Shown here: positions 1-6,041 of the stretch, one piece after another
Layout: every line of letters starts with the position of its first letter
How positions within the stretch are numbered: position 1 is the stretch's first letter
Assembly (NCBI GenBank): GCA_018302185.1
Contig: JAGVZX010000094.1
Coordinates: 1 to 10,333, forward strand
Reading direction: 5' to 3'
Source: Candidatus Woesearchaeota archaeon
Lineage (GTDB): Archaea; Nanobdellota; Nanobdellia; Woesearchaeales; UBA10200
DNA length: 10,333 bases
Program-made: the position numbers and the translations under genes
Notes under the pieces: model-generated
What the model was told of the DNA's origin: nothing
The model's input: the letters and a program-made list of their open reading frames with translations, nothing else
The model's database searches: none

Positions 1-72
1 TGTCAAAAAGCACGTTCTTTGTCTCAATTCCGATGGTTGCCGAGATTGAGACAAAGAACGTGCTTTTTGACA
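1..72. repeat. Perfect 28-bp inverted repeat at the window edge (probable fold-back artefact)
   Basis: Bases 1-28 are the exact reverse complement of bases 45-72, separated by a 16-base spacer (29-44). The right arm encodes the start of a normal Ig-like domain (IETKNVLFD), so it looks like the genuine sequence. The left arm simply mirrors it and runs out exactly at the window edge. A perfect arm of this length ending at a sequence end is typical of a chimeric fold-back from whole-genome amplification or an assembly end. A true genomic hairpin cannot be excluded. If it is an artefact, the first 28-44 bases should not be trusted and the start codon chosen for the first gene is unreliable. Confidence 0.9.
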
Positions 73-2852
73 TGAATCTTAACCCTGTTGCGATTGAGAG
101 GAGGGTGATGCAGGGCTCTGATGTAACAATTGAAGTAAAAATTTTCAACCTTCAAAGCATCGAATCAAGCAGCGTTGATGTGGATTATTTTGTCAAGGAC
201 ATCAGCGGCAACACAATCCTCACGGAAAGCGAGACTGTTGTTGTGACAACTCAGGCTTCCTTCTTCAAGACAATATCAATTCCAAGAAACCTTAAGCCGG
301 GCCCGTATGTATTTGCGTCGCGCACAAGATTTGGAGACTCGACTGGGACTGCAAGCTACCTTTTTGAGGTTGTCGGGCCTGAGTCTGAATCCAGCTTTGT
401 GCAGTTCTGCAAAAACAGCGTGCTCTGCCTTGGGCTTTCACTGGCGACCATACTTTTATTGTTTGCAGTGACAGCATACTTTTATTTCTTCATCGGAGCC
501 TACCTGTATGAAAAGCTGGCAGGAAGGGCGGCGCTGCCGGCAAAAGAAAAAGAAAAAACTGAAATTATAAAGCCAAGTATTTTTGAGAGGATAAAGGCAA
601 GAATCAGCGAGTGGAGGGAAGAAAGCGCAAGGATAAGGGAGGGTGAAGAAAATATCAGGGGCGAAGAAGAGGCAAAAAGGCAGAAAGAAATTGAGGCGGA
701 GAGAAAGGAAGATGAGAAAGAGAGAAAACTGGCAGGGCAGAGAAAACAAGATGAATTAAGCAGCAGGGAAGAGCTGGAAAGGCAGGGTGCTGAGGAGGAA
801 AGAAGGAAAGAGGAATTAAGAAATCAAAAGGCGCTTGATAAGCAGATAATTAGAGAAGAGAGAAAGAAAAAATTCTGGGAACTCTTCCACAAAATCGGCC
901 TGTACAAGACTCCCGAAGAAAAAAAGCAGGCTGCGCTGCAAAAAGAGCAAAAAATGCGGGAAAAGCTCAGGGCAGAAGAGAAGTCAAGAAAGCAGAAAGA
1001 GGCTGAGCGAATAGAGGAGGAAAAGCGCGCTATTGCTGAGAAAAGGGGGAAGGAGCTGGAAAGGCAGGGTGCTGAGGAGGAAAAAAGGAAAGAGGAATCA
1101 AGAAGGCAGAGGGAAATTGAGGCAGAGGAAAGCGAAGGGAAAAAGCTAAGCAAGCGGCTTGAGGAAGAAAAGAGAAAGCAGGAAGAGCAAAGAAGGCGGG
1201 AAGAATTAAGGAAAGGGCATGAACTGCAGATTCAAAGGGCTGAAGAAGAAAGAAGAAAGCAGGAGGAAGGGGAGAAGAGGCAGAAGGAATTCGAGAGGCA
1301 GGAGCAGATAAATGCGCAGAAGCTTAAGCGCATAAAAGAGCTTGAAGCCCGGCTTGATAAAAACAGGGAAACTGAAAAGCAATTGAATTCTGAATTGGCA
1401 AAGCTTGAGTCAGAAAAAAAGGCGCTGTCAGAAAAGATTAGCGCGCCTGATGCCGAAATAAAAAAGATAGACGATGAGGTTTCCAATAAAACACAGCAGA
1501 TTAGGGAGTTAAGCCTTCAGAAGAATTCGCTGGCTGAAAAGCGCAAAACACAGATTGGAGAATTGGAGAAAAGGCATGAAGGCGAAAAAAATGCCGAAGG
1601 ATCAGAAATAAAGGAGATGAAGGCAGGGCTGGCAGCAAAGCAAAATGCCATGGTGCAGGAGCTGGAGAAAGAGCTGGGAAAGCTGCCGCAAAATAAAAGG
1701 AAGAATATCGAAAGATGGAAAAGGCTCGAGATAAAAGCCAGGCTTAAGGTAGAGGAGCACAATCTTGAGGAGGAGATTAAGGGGCATGAAGGCAGGGCAG
1801 CTGAAGAAAAAGGCAGAATAGAGGAGGATTGCAAAAAAAGCCTGAAAGAGATAAATAAAAAACAAAGCAGCCTGAATAAGGAGATTGCAGATTTGCGAAG
1901 CCGGAAGCAGCAGATGCTGCTTGAAGCAGGGGATGCAAAAAAAGAGCTGCTGCAAAAAGAAAATGAAACGCAGGAAACAATGCAGAAGCTTGGCAGCCTT
2001 GCAAAGGAGCGGCAGCAGATTGAATCAGAACTGCCGGGGCTTAAGGCTGAATTAAGGCCATGGGGCTTGATAGGCAGCTTAGTGTCAAAATACAGGGAAA
2101 AAGTCCATGAGGGCGGGAAAGAAAAGCAGGAGCAGAAATCGGCCATTGAAGCGGCAGAAAGATACTATGAAGAGCTGAGAAAAAAAGAGCCAAAGAAAAA
2201 AACAGCAGCAGAAGAGGGGCTGAAACTGCTTGAGCAGGAAATAAAAAAAGAGGAAAGCTGGGAAAAGCCTGTAAAGGACATAAAGCCCAGCCTGTTTGAA
2301 AGGCTGTTCAGCAGGAAGCCTGGGCCCGAGCGCAAAGCGGCTGAGGAAGAAAAGCCAGCTCCTGAAAAAAAAGCCAGCGTCTTTGGAGGGCTGATTGGAA
2401 GATTAGAGAAAAGAAAAGAGATAAAAGAGGAGAAGCCGGCAGAGCAGGGGAAAAAGCCGGAAAGCGAGTTAGAAGAATTAGAGGAGGCAATCAAGAGCCT
2501 GGGCTTGTTCAGGAAAAAAGAAAAAGAAATGAGCGGCAGGGAAGAAGAAATTCCAAAGAAAAAGCATGGCATAATCAGCAGATTGCTGGAAAAGGGAAAT
2601 GCAATCAAAAGAGGGCCGTCAGAATACAAGCCTGAAGAAAGTGCTGGGAAAAAAATCACAGGCAGGAGCGAAAAGCTTGACGAGCTTTACAAAGCCCTGC
2701 ATGGGGCAAAAGGCGCCATTGACAGCGGCGATGCCTCCAAGGCAAAGGAGCTCTATATGGGGGCAAGAAAGATTTATGTTGGGCTGGAATACAAAGAGAA
2801 AAAAGAGGCTTATGATGAATTGATGGAAGTTTACAACAAGCTGTCGGGATGA
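33..2852 (+). CDS. Membrane-anchored Ig-like/coiled-coil protein, probably 5'-incomplete
   Basis: Large protein of at least 939 residues. Residues about 5-115 look like a beta-rich Ig-like/CARDB-type extracellular domain: NVLFDMNL start, then VKIFNL, DYFVKD, SETVVVTTQASFFKTISIP and a LKPGPYV turn, as in many archaeal surface proteins. Residues about 128-158 form one strong hydrophobic membrane segment. From about 170 to 860 the chain is extremely rich in Glu, Lys, Arg and Gln with few prolines, indicating long coiled coils on the other side of the membrane. Short hydrophobic motifs punctuate it: PSIFERI (about 181), LFHKIGLY (about 283), PSLFERLF (about 752), SVFGGLIGRL (about 782) and GIISRLL (about 847). 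The C-terminal 60 residues form a helical module (LDELYKAL, GDASKAKELY, YDELMEVYNKL) common at the ends of DPANN membrane proteins. The frame is open upstream to the window edge and the ATG at 33 lies in the loop of the terminal inverted repeat, so the true protein probably starts further upstream. A structural or cell-surface/cytoskeletal role is inference. A terminator-like hairpin follows the stop. Confidence 0.85.
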   Translation: MVAEIETKNVLFDMNLNPVAIERRVMQGSDVTIEVKIFNLQSIESSSVDVDYFVKDISGNTILTESETVVVTTQASFFKTISIPRNLKPGPYVFASRTRFGDSTGTASYLFEVVGPESESSFVQFCKNSVLCLGLSLATILLLFAVTAYFYFFIGAYLYEKLAGRAALPAKEKEKTEIIKPSIFERIKARISEWREESARIREGEENIRGEEEAKRQKEIEAERKEDEKERKLAGQRKQDELSSREELERQGAEEERRKEELRNQKALDKQIIREERKKKFWELFHKIGLYKTPEEKKQAALQKEQKMREKLRAEEKSRKQKEAERIEEEKRAIAEKRGKELERQGAEEEKRKEESRRQREIEAEESEGKKLSKRLEEEKRKQEEQRRREELRKGHELQIQRAEEERRKQEEGEKRQKEFERQEQINAQKLKRIKELEARLDKNRETEKQLNSELAKLESEKKALSEKISAPDAEIKKIDDEVSNKTQQIRELSLQKNSLAEKRKTQIGELEKRHEGEKNAEGSEIKEMKAGLAAKQNAMVQELEKELGKLPQNKRKNIERWKRLEIKARLKVEEHNLEEEIKGHEGRAAEEKGRIEEDCKKSLKEINKKQSSLNKEIADLRSRKQQMLLEAGDAKKELLQKENETQETMQKLGSLAKERQQIESELPGLKAELRPWGLIGSLVSKYREKVHEGGKEKQEQKSAIEAAERYYEELRKKEPKKKTAAEEGLKLLEQEIKKEESWEKPVKDIKPSLFERLFSRKPGPERKAAEEEKPAPEKKASVFGGLIGRLEKRKEIKEEKPAEQGKKPESELEELEEAIKSLGLFRKKEKEMSGREEEIPKKKHGIISRLLEKGNAIKRGPSEYKPEESAGKKITGRSEKLDELYKALHGAKGAIDSGDASKAKELYMGARKIYVGLEYKEKKEAYDELMEVYNKLSG
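771..822 (+). repeat. Internal direct repeat, copy 1
   Basis: This 52-base stretch recurs at 1053-1104 with two mismatches. Both copies are in the same reading frame, 94 codons apart, and encode ELERQGAEEERRKEELR here against ELERQGAEEEKRKEESR in copy 2. Near identity at the DNA level, synonymous positions included, suggests a recent intragenic duplication or gene conversion rather than mere coiled-coil similarity. Confidence 0.85.
1053..1104 (+). repeat. Internal direct repeat, copy 2
   Basis: Second copy of the 52-base direct repeat found at 771-822, with two substitutions. Both lie inside the coiled-coil part of the first gene. Confidence 0.85.
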
Positions 2853-2860
2853 GCAAATAA

Positions 2861-2894
2861 AAATCCCACTCGCCGCAAGCGGCGGGGTATTTTT
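2861..2894. terminator. CGCAAGCG hairpin flanked by T/A tracts (bidirectional terminator candidate)
   Basis: Stem CGCCG (2871-2875) pairs with CGGCG (2880-2884) around the tetraloop CAAG. An outer CCC (2865-2867) can pair with GGG (2885-2887). On the plus strand the hairpin is followed by TATTTTT directly after the first gene. On the minus strand it is followed by GGGATTTTTA, and the loop then reads CUUG closed by G-C, a known stable tetraloop. A related copy at 3034-3056 has compensatory stem changes. Intrinsic termination on either strand is inferred from the hairpin plus T tract. Confidence 0.6.
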
Positions 2895-2919
2895 AAAGTT
2901 ATGAATTCCCCTGATGAGT

Positions 2920-3020
2920 ATTGTTATAGCAAATCACACTAATATTCGTATATTTTTATTGTGATTTGCTTATTAGGAAATAACAAATGTATACGAAAAT
3001 TAAAGTTATTTCCTATAACT
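2920..3020. other. Structured non-coding element: two tandem 11-bp-stem hairpins with complementary loops
   Basis: The first hairpin pairs AGCAAATCACA (2928-2938) with TGTGATTTGCT (2960-2970). The second pairs TAGGAAATAAC (2974-2984) with GTTATTTCCTA (3005-3015). Both stems are perfect over 11 bp, with loops of 21 and 20 bases. Loop 1 contains TTCGTATA (2945-2952) and loop 2 its exact reverse complement TATACGAA (2990-2997), so the loops could kiss or the element could refold. An alternative pairing TTGTTAT (2921-2927) with ATAACAA (2980-2986) is also possible. The element is AT-rich, has no reading frame of note, and lies between two related terminator-like hairpins. It could be a small RNA, a long mRNA 3' end or a small non-autonomous mobile element; the sequence alone does not decide. 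Confidence 0.55.
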
Positions 3021-3030
3021 GGTTTTACAA

Positions 3031-3061
3031 AAACCCAATCATCGCAAGCGATGGGGAATTC
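3031..3061 (-). terminator. Second CGCAAGCG hairpin, probable terminator of the 72-aa gene
   Basis: On the minus strand, downstream of the stop at 3077, the sequence reads CCCC, CATCG-CTTG-CGATG (stem 3040-3044/3049-3053), ATTGGG and then TTTTTG. It has the same plan as the copy at 2865-2887, with two stem base pairs exchanged in a compensatory way. The plus strand lacks a T tract here, so this copy most likely acts on the minus strand. A GGGGAATTC flank (3053-3061) is complementary to GAATTCCCC at 2903-2911. Confidence 0.6.
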
Positions 3062-3076
3062 CTAACAATTAAAGCC

Positions 3077-3295
3077 CTACCTTAAAGAATCCTCTATCGG
3101 CTTTTTCACTTTTGGCTGCTGGGCTGTTTTCTGAAGGTCAATTCCAAGCTCCTGAAGGTTTTTTATGTGCATCTGCATGAGCTGCTCGACTATCGACAGT
3201 ATCTTCAGCATCTCCTCCCTTTCCTTTGCAAGCGTTGTCAATGCCCCCTTGTGAAAGCCAACCTGCTCGTCCTTGCTTATTGTTTCTTTGGGCAT
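3077..3295 (-). CDS. Small helical protein of unknown function (72 aa)
   Basis: Starts MPKETISKDEQVGFHKGAL and ends in a basic tail. The centre is a single long amphipathic helix rich in Leu, Met, Glu and Lys (LAKEREEMLKILSIVEQLMQ, followed by MHIKNLQELGIDL), suggesting a coiled-coil or adaptor protein. There are no cysteines, no signal peptide and no membrane segment. It resembles short uncharacterised proteins I associate with DPANN archaea, but I cannot name a family. The ATG at 3295 is preferred over an in-frame TTG at 3304 because a TATA-like TTAAATAC (minus strand, 3324-3317) lies about 26 bp before the ATG, implying a leaderless mRNA. It is transcribed divergently from the 505-aa gene and is followed by a hairpin terminator. 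Confidence 0.75.
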   Translation of the reverse strand: MPKETISKDEQVGFHKGALTTLAKEREEMLKILSIVEQLMQMHIKNLQELGIDLQKTAQQPKVKKPIEDSLR

Positions 3296-3316
3296 TTGAA
3301 TCAAGACTTTGATAAA

Positions 3317-3324
3317 GTATTTAA
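3317..3324 (-). promoter_or_regulatory. TATA box of the 72-aa gene
   Basis: The minus strand reads TTAAATAC centred about 26 bp upstream of the ATG at 3295. This spacing puts the transcription start at or next to the start codon, the usual leaderless arrangement in many archaea. Confidence 0.55.
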
Positions 3325-3340
3325 GATTTTGTTTTTTGTT

Positions 3341-3373
3341 TATTCCCTGTGAAGAAAAATGAAATTGGGAATA
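3341..3373. promoter_or_regulatory. TATTCCC/GGGAATA inverted repeat in the divergent promoter
   Basis: TATTCCC (3341-3347) and GGGAATA (3367-3373) form a perfect 7-bp inverted repeat with a 19-base spacer. The right half abuts the TATA box of the 505-aa gene, where a BRE-proximal repressor or activator would bind. This is a regulator-site candidate only; the repeat is short. Confidence 0.3.
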
Positions 3374-3382
3374 TTTATAAAT
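3374..3382 (+). promoter_or_regulatory. TATA box of the 505-aa gene
   Basis: TTTATAAAT centred near 3378 predicts transcription from about 3404, giving a leader of only a few bases before GTG 3407 or about 12 bases before ATG 3416. No Shine-Dalgarno sequence is present, consistent with a (near-)leaderless message. Confidence 0.6.
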
Positions 3383-3415
3383 TGTAGGTAAATTCTTTAC
3401 TTTAAAGTGATATCA

Positions 3416-4933
3416 ATGCTTGAACTAACAGAAGTGCTTACTGATAGGGGGATACTCAGAACACCGGATGAAAATACCAAAGTAATTGCCAGAATCAGGG
3501 GTCTTCCAGACACAATATATGAAGCTATCTCTTTTACAGAATTGGGGGAAAAGGAGGTTTTTGTCGCTCCCTTGCAGGGCATAGAAAGTGCCCTGTACTA
3601 CCTTGATAAAGAGTTTATGAAGGATGATTTCTATAAAAGCTTGAAAGACAGGTTTTTTGTTGGCAACGGGGCAGGTGATTACACTCCTATTTTAAGAGTA
3701 AGGCTTGTAAGGGCACTTCTGGAAAAAGGGCTCGTAAGAAGAGAGGAAATTTCGGAATCTGCGGAGGACCTTGAAAGCAGGCTGCTTAAAGCCAGAGGAA
3801 ATGGATTTTCAGAAGATGCCAGCGGGATTCTAGTTAAGGCTTCTCTGGAGTATTTCAAAAGATTTTCGGCGAAAATGCCGAGTGAAAGCCGGGTGAGGAA
3901 ATGGCTGAATGGAAGTGTAGTAATGCCTAATGACTGGGATTTTCTTGATGCAGACGAAGAGCTAATGCGACTAAAAGGGCATAGGAAAGATTATGGCATT
4001 TTGATGAATATAAGAAGGCATGTAAGGCGCATTCTTGAGATGCCGAAAGAGAAGAGAGATGCCCACATAAAAGAGCTTCAAGAAAGAAAAGGAAGTTATA
4101 GCGAAGAAGATGTGCAGTATTGGGTGATAAAAGCTGCAGAAAGGCTGGATTACCTAAGCGGCAAGGCTGCTTACTGTTACCTGCAGGTGCAGGCAGTTGA
4201 CAAGACAGGAGTTGGACTGAAACAGCATAGGCCTGAATTGGCAAAATTGCCGGAAATAGAGGTTACAAAAGAATTCGCTGACCAGAGCGACATAAGTGAA
4301 AAGCTTGGAATATATATTAAGAATCCAAGGAGTTTGTGGAATGACGGGATTGTAATAGACGGGGCATTTTTTGATGGGATGAGGTTTTATGTTGAGAATC
4401 TGGCAATGGCACATGGCATCCGGCCAGAAGATATTAAGGGCATTAATTGTGTGATGAGTTTAGTAAGGAGAAAAACTATCAAAAAGGCGTTTGTAGAGGT
4501 TGAGATGGATGGCTATATGGAGAAAAAACTGGGGCACCTGGATTATGGAAAAAATGCAGACGAATCAAAATATGTGGCATTTGCTGACGAAGTGTATAAT
4601 AATGTAATCAGCGGAGAGCTTGACAGGTTTCTTGGGAATGGGCATGGTACAGCTGCAAGAGCCATCGGTTACATAGATGCTATAAGAAGAAAATTTCCCA
4701 AGCCTTTCCTCAATGTCTGGGCTTATAAATATCTAATGGATGAGGCTGGGCTGACTGGCTCGCCAAAGAGAGACATAAAAAATATAAGAAAGTTATATGA
4801 TATAGCAAGGCAAAACTGCAAAAAAGATGGTCACGAGCTGCCAGATAAGGGGAGGGCGCACATAAGGGATTTTAAGTACGGTGTGGTTTTGAATGTTATG
4901 CATTTTACGCTAATGCCGGAATTGATGGAATAG
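3416..4933 (+). CDS. Protein of unknown function (505 aa), possibly HD/RSH-related
   Basis: Predicted soluble, mostly helical protein with no signal peptide or membrane segment. I do not recognise a full domain. Residues about 187-250 (MNIRRHVRRILEMP, KEKRDAHIKEL, WVIKAAERLDYL) resemble in order the distal half of an RSH-type HD domain, where the family has a gVTKL helix and then IKLADRLHN. However, no HD dyad is visible upstream, so this is a weak resemblance and not an assignment. The C-terminal half contains SLVRRKTIKKAFVEVEMDGY and a Gly-rich FLGNGHGTAARAIGY stretch of unknown meaning. ATG 3416 is used; a GTG at 3407 in the same frame would add three residues and sits even closer to the predicted transcription start. 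A 40-aa ORF with a good ribosome site follows the stop by 14 bases, suggesting co-transcription. Codon usage and base composition are like the neighbours. Confidence 0.8.
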   Translation: MLELTEVLTDRGILRTPDENTKVIARIRGLPDTIYEAISFTELGEKEVFVAPLQGIESALYYLDKEFMKDDFYKSLKDRFFVGNGAGDYTPILRVRLVRALLEKGLVRREEISESAEDLESRLLKARGNGFSEDASGILVKASLEYFKRFSAKMPSESRVRKWLNGSVVMPNDWDFLDADEELMRLKGHRKDYGILMNIRRHVRRILEMPKEKRDAHIKELQERKGSYSEEDVQYWVIKAAERLDYLSGKAAYCYLQVQAVDKTGVGLKQHRPELAKLPEIEVTKEFADQSDISEKLGIYIKNPRSLWNDGIVIDGAFFDGMRFYVENLAMAHGIRPEDIKGINCVMSLVRRKTIKKAFVEVEMDGYMEKKLGHLDYGKNADESKYVAFADEVYNNVISGELDRFLGNGHGTAARAIGYIDAIRRKFPKPFLNVWAYKYLMDEAGLTGSPKRDIKNIRKLYDIARQNCKKDGHELPDKGRAHIRDFKYGVVLNVMHFTLMPELME

Positions 4934-4947
4934 AGGGAGGAAAACGG

Positions 4948-5070
4948 TTGCCAAATGGCGGTGGAAGAACTTTAGTAATTGATGTGCCGCTTGAGCCTCT
5001 TGATTTTGGAATACTTAAAGTGCATATGCCGGAAAGCCCATTTCAATCAGCTCTGTATCGGAAGGAGTAG
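4948..5070 (+). CDS. Candidate 40-aa small protein with TTG start
   Basis: The reading frame begins TTG CCA AAT GGC and ends TAG at 5068-5070. A strong Shine-Dalgarno GGGAGG (4935-4940) lies 7 bases before the TTG and directly behind the stop codon of the 505-aa gene. This is the same arrangement seen for the synthetase-like gene at 8284. The product (PNGGGRTLVIDVPLEPLDF, then GILKVHMPESPFQSALYRKE) has no recognisable domain. It is either a genuine small gene in an operon with the 505-aa gene or the remnant of a longer one. The sequence up to 5084 holds nothing else. Confidence 0.45.
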   Translation: MPNGGGRTLVIDVPLEPLDFGILKVHMPESPFQSALYRKE

Positions 5071-5089
5071 TCAAAGCAATTCCAATATA

Positions 5090-5112
5090 TTTTTAAAAAG
5101 ATAAGATATCTT
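5090..5112 (+). promoter_or_regulatory. TATA box and palindrome before the asparagine-synthetase-like gene
   Basis: TTTTTAAAA (5090-5098) is centred about 25 bp before the ATG at 5119, which predicts a leaderless mRNA. Between box and start lies the perfect 10-bp palindrome AAGATATCTT (5103-5112), well placed to be an operator blocking initiation. The TATA assignment is fairly secure; the operator role is a guess. Confidence 0.5.
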
Positions 5113-5118
5113 GAAATT

Positions 5119-6027
5119 ATGACTCAGGTCTTGGGCATTGTGAAGGAAGGCAGGCTTATCCCGCAGGAAATGTGGGTGAAATTCATAGCCGGCATGGAAA
5201 ACAGCTTTGACAGCCTTGAAACCAACAATGAAAGGGCAAAAAGAGAGCTTGCTGGGGCAATAGTCAATGCAATAAAAAAAAGAATTGCCCCAAAATTCGG
5301 AATCCTGCTTTCAGGCGGGGTGGACAGCTCACTGGTATCATTTATTGCAAAGCAGCTTAAATGCAATTTCACCTGCTATACTGTTGGGATTGAGAATTCT
5401 GATGACGTTGCATGGGCTAAAAAGGTTGCTGAAGAATACGGGCTTAATTTCAAATATAAGATTTTAAGTCTGGATGAGCTGGAAACAATTGTAAAAAATA
5501 CAATAAAGATATTGAATGATGCAGATATTGTGAAAGTAAGCGTCGGCTCTGTCCTGTACGCAGCAGGAAAAATTGCATTAACGGATGGAAACAATATTTT
5601 TTTTGGGGGCATAGGAAGCGAGGAGGTATTCGCAGGCTACCAAAGGCACTTTGATGCTCTGCAAAAAAACAATTTTGAAGCATTGCACAGGGAATGCTGG
5701 AATGGCTTAAGGAATATGTGGGAACGGGACCTGGCAAGGGATTTTGCAATTGCAAAAAATCTGGGGCTGGAATTAAGAGCGCCGTTTCTTGACAAGGAGC
5801 TGATAAAAACTGCCATGTCAATCCATCCGATGCTCAAGCTCGGCAAGGAAAACAAGAAGATAATTTTGAGGGAGGCTGCTGAATTTATCGGGCTGAAAAA
5901 GGAATTTGCATGGAGAAAAAAGCAGGCTGCGCAGTACGGAAGCAATTTTGTCAATGGAATAGAGAAGCTGGCGAAGAGGAAAGGATTCAAATTCAAGAAG
6001 GATTATCTGCAGAGCCTGCTTAAGTGA
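5119..6027 (+). CDS. Asparagine-synthetase-type ATP-pyrophosphatase domain protein
   Basis: 302-residue protein with the C-terminal, synthetase half of class B asparagine synthetase (Asn_synthase family). The PP-loop SGGVDSS is at residues 65-71 and binds the ATP pyrophosphate. FFGGIGSEEVFAGY (161-174) matches the family's GxGxDExFxGY motif. LELRAPFLDKELIKTAMSIH (217 on) is the usual substrate-side motif, followed by KKIILREAAE and a Lys-rich tail. The N-terminal glutaminase domain, with its catalytic Cys2, is absent and replaced by about 40 unrelated residues, so the enzyme cannot use glutamine by itself. It would use free ammonia or a partner amidotransferase, and the substrate need not be aspartate. 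The family adenylates a carboxylate and then amidates it. A TATA box 25 bp upstream supports the ATG. The stop overlaps a possible GTG start of the DUF371 gene, suggesting co-transcription. Confidence 0.85.
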   Translation: MTQVLGIVKEGRLIPQEMWVKFIAGMENSFDSLETNNERAKRELAGAIVNAIKKRIAPKFGILLSGGVDSSLVSFIAKQLKCNFTCYTVGIENSDDVAWAKKVAEEYGLNFKYKILSLDELETIVKNTIKILNDADIVKVSVGSVLYAAGKIALTDGNNIFFGGIGSEEVFAGYQRHFDALQKNNFEALHRECWNGLRNMWERDLARDFAIAKNLGLELRAPFLDKELIKTAMSIHPMLKLGKENKKIILREAAEFIGLKKEFAWRKKQAAQYGSNFVNGIEKLAKRKGFKFKKDYLQSLLK

Positions 6028-6041
6028 TTTTAATTCATAAA

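Noticed and set aside
1517..2146. Long open frame antisense to the coiled-coil gene (209 codons), and others like it at 824-1153 and 2165-2659.
   Set aside because: They are Ser/Phe/Leu-rich mirror images produced by the purine-rich Glu/Lys codons of the plus-strand gene and have no motif or start signal.
2912..2918. TGATGA resembling a box C of a C/D guide RNA.
   Set aside because: No box D (CTGA), D' or C' motif at suitable distance.
2903..3061. Hammerhead-ribozyme-like core: CTGATGA at 2911, GTAT/ATAC stem ending at 2994, GAAA at 2995, and a GAATTCCC/GGGAATTC outer stem.
   Set aside because: The cleavage triplet before the outer stem reads ATG, and G is not allowed at the third position. 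No stem III forms after GAAA, so the conserved core cannot assemble.
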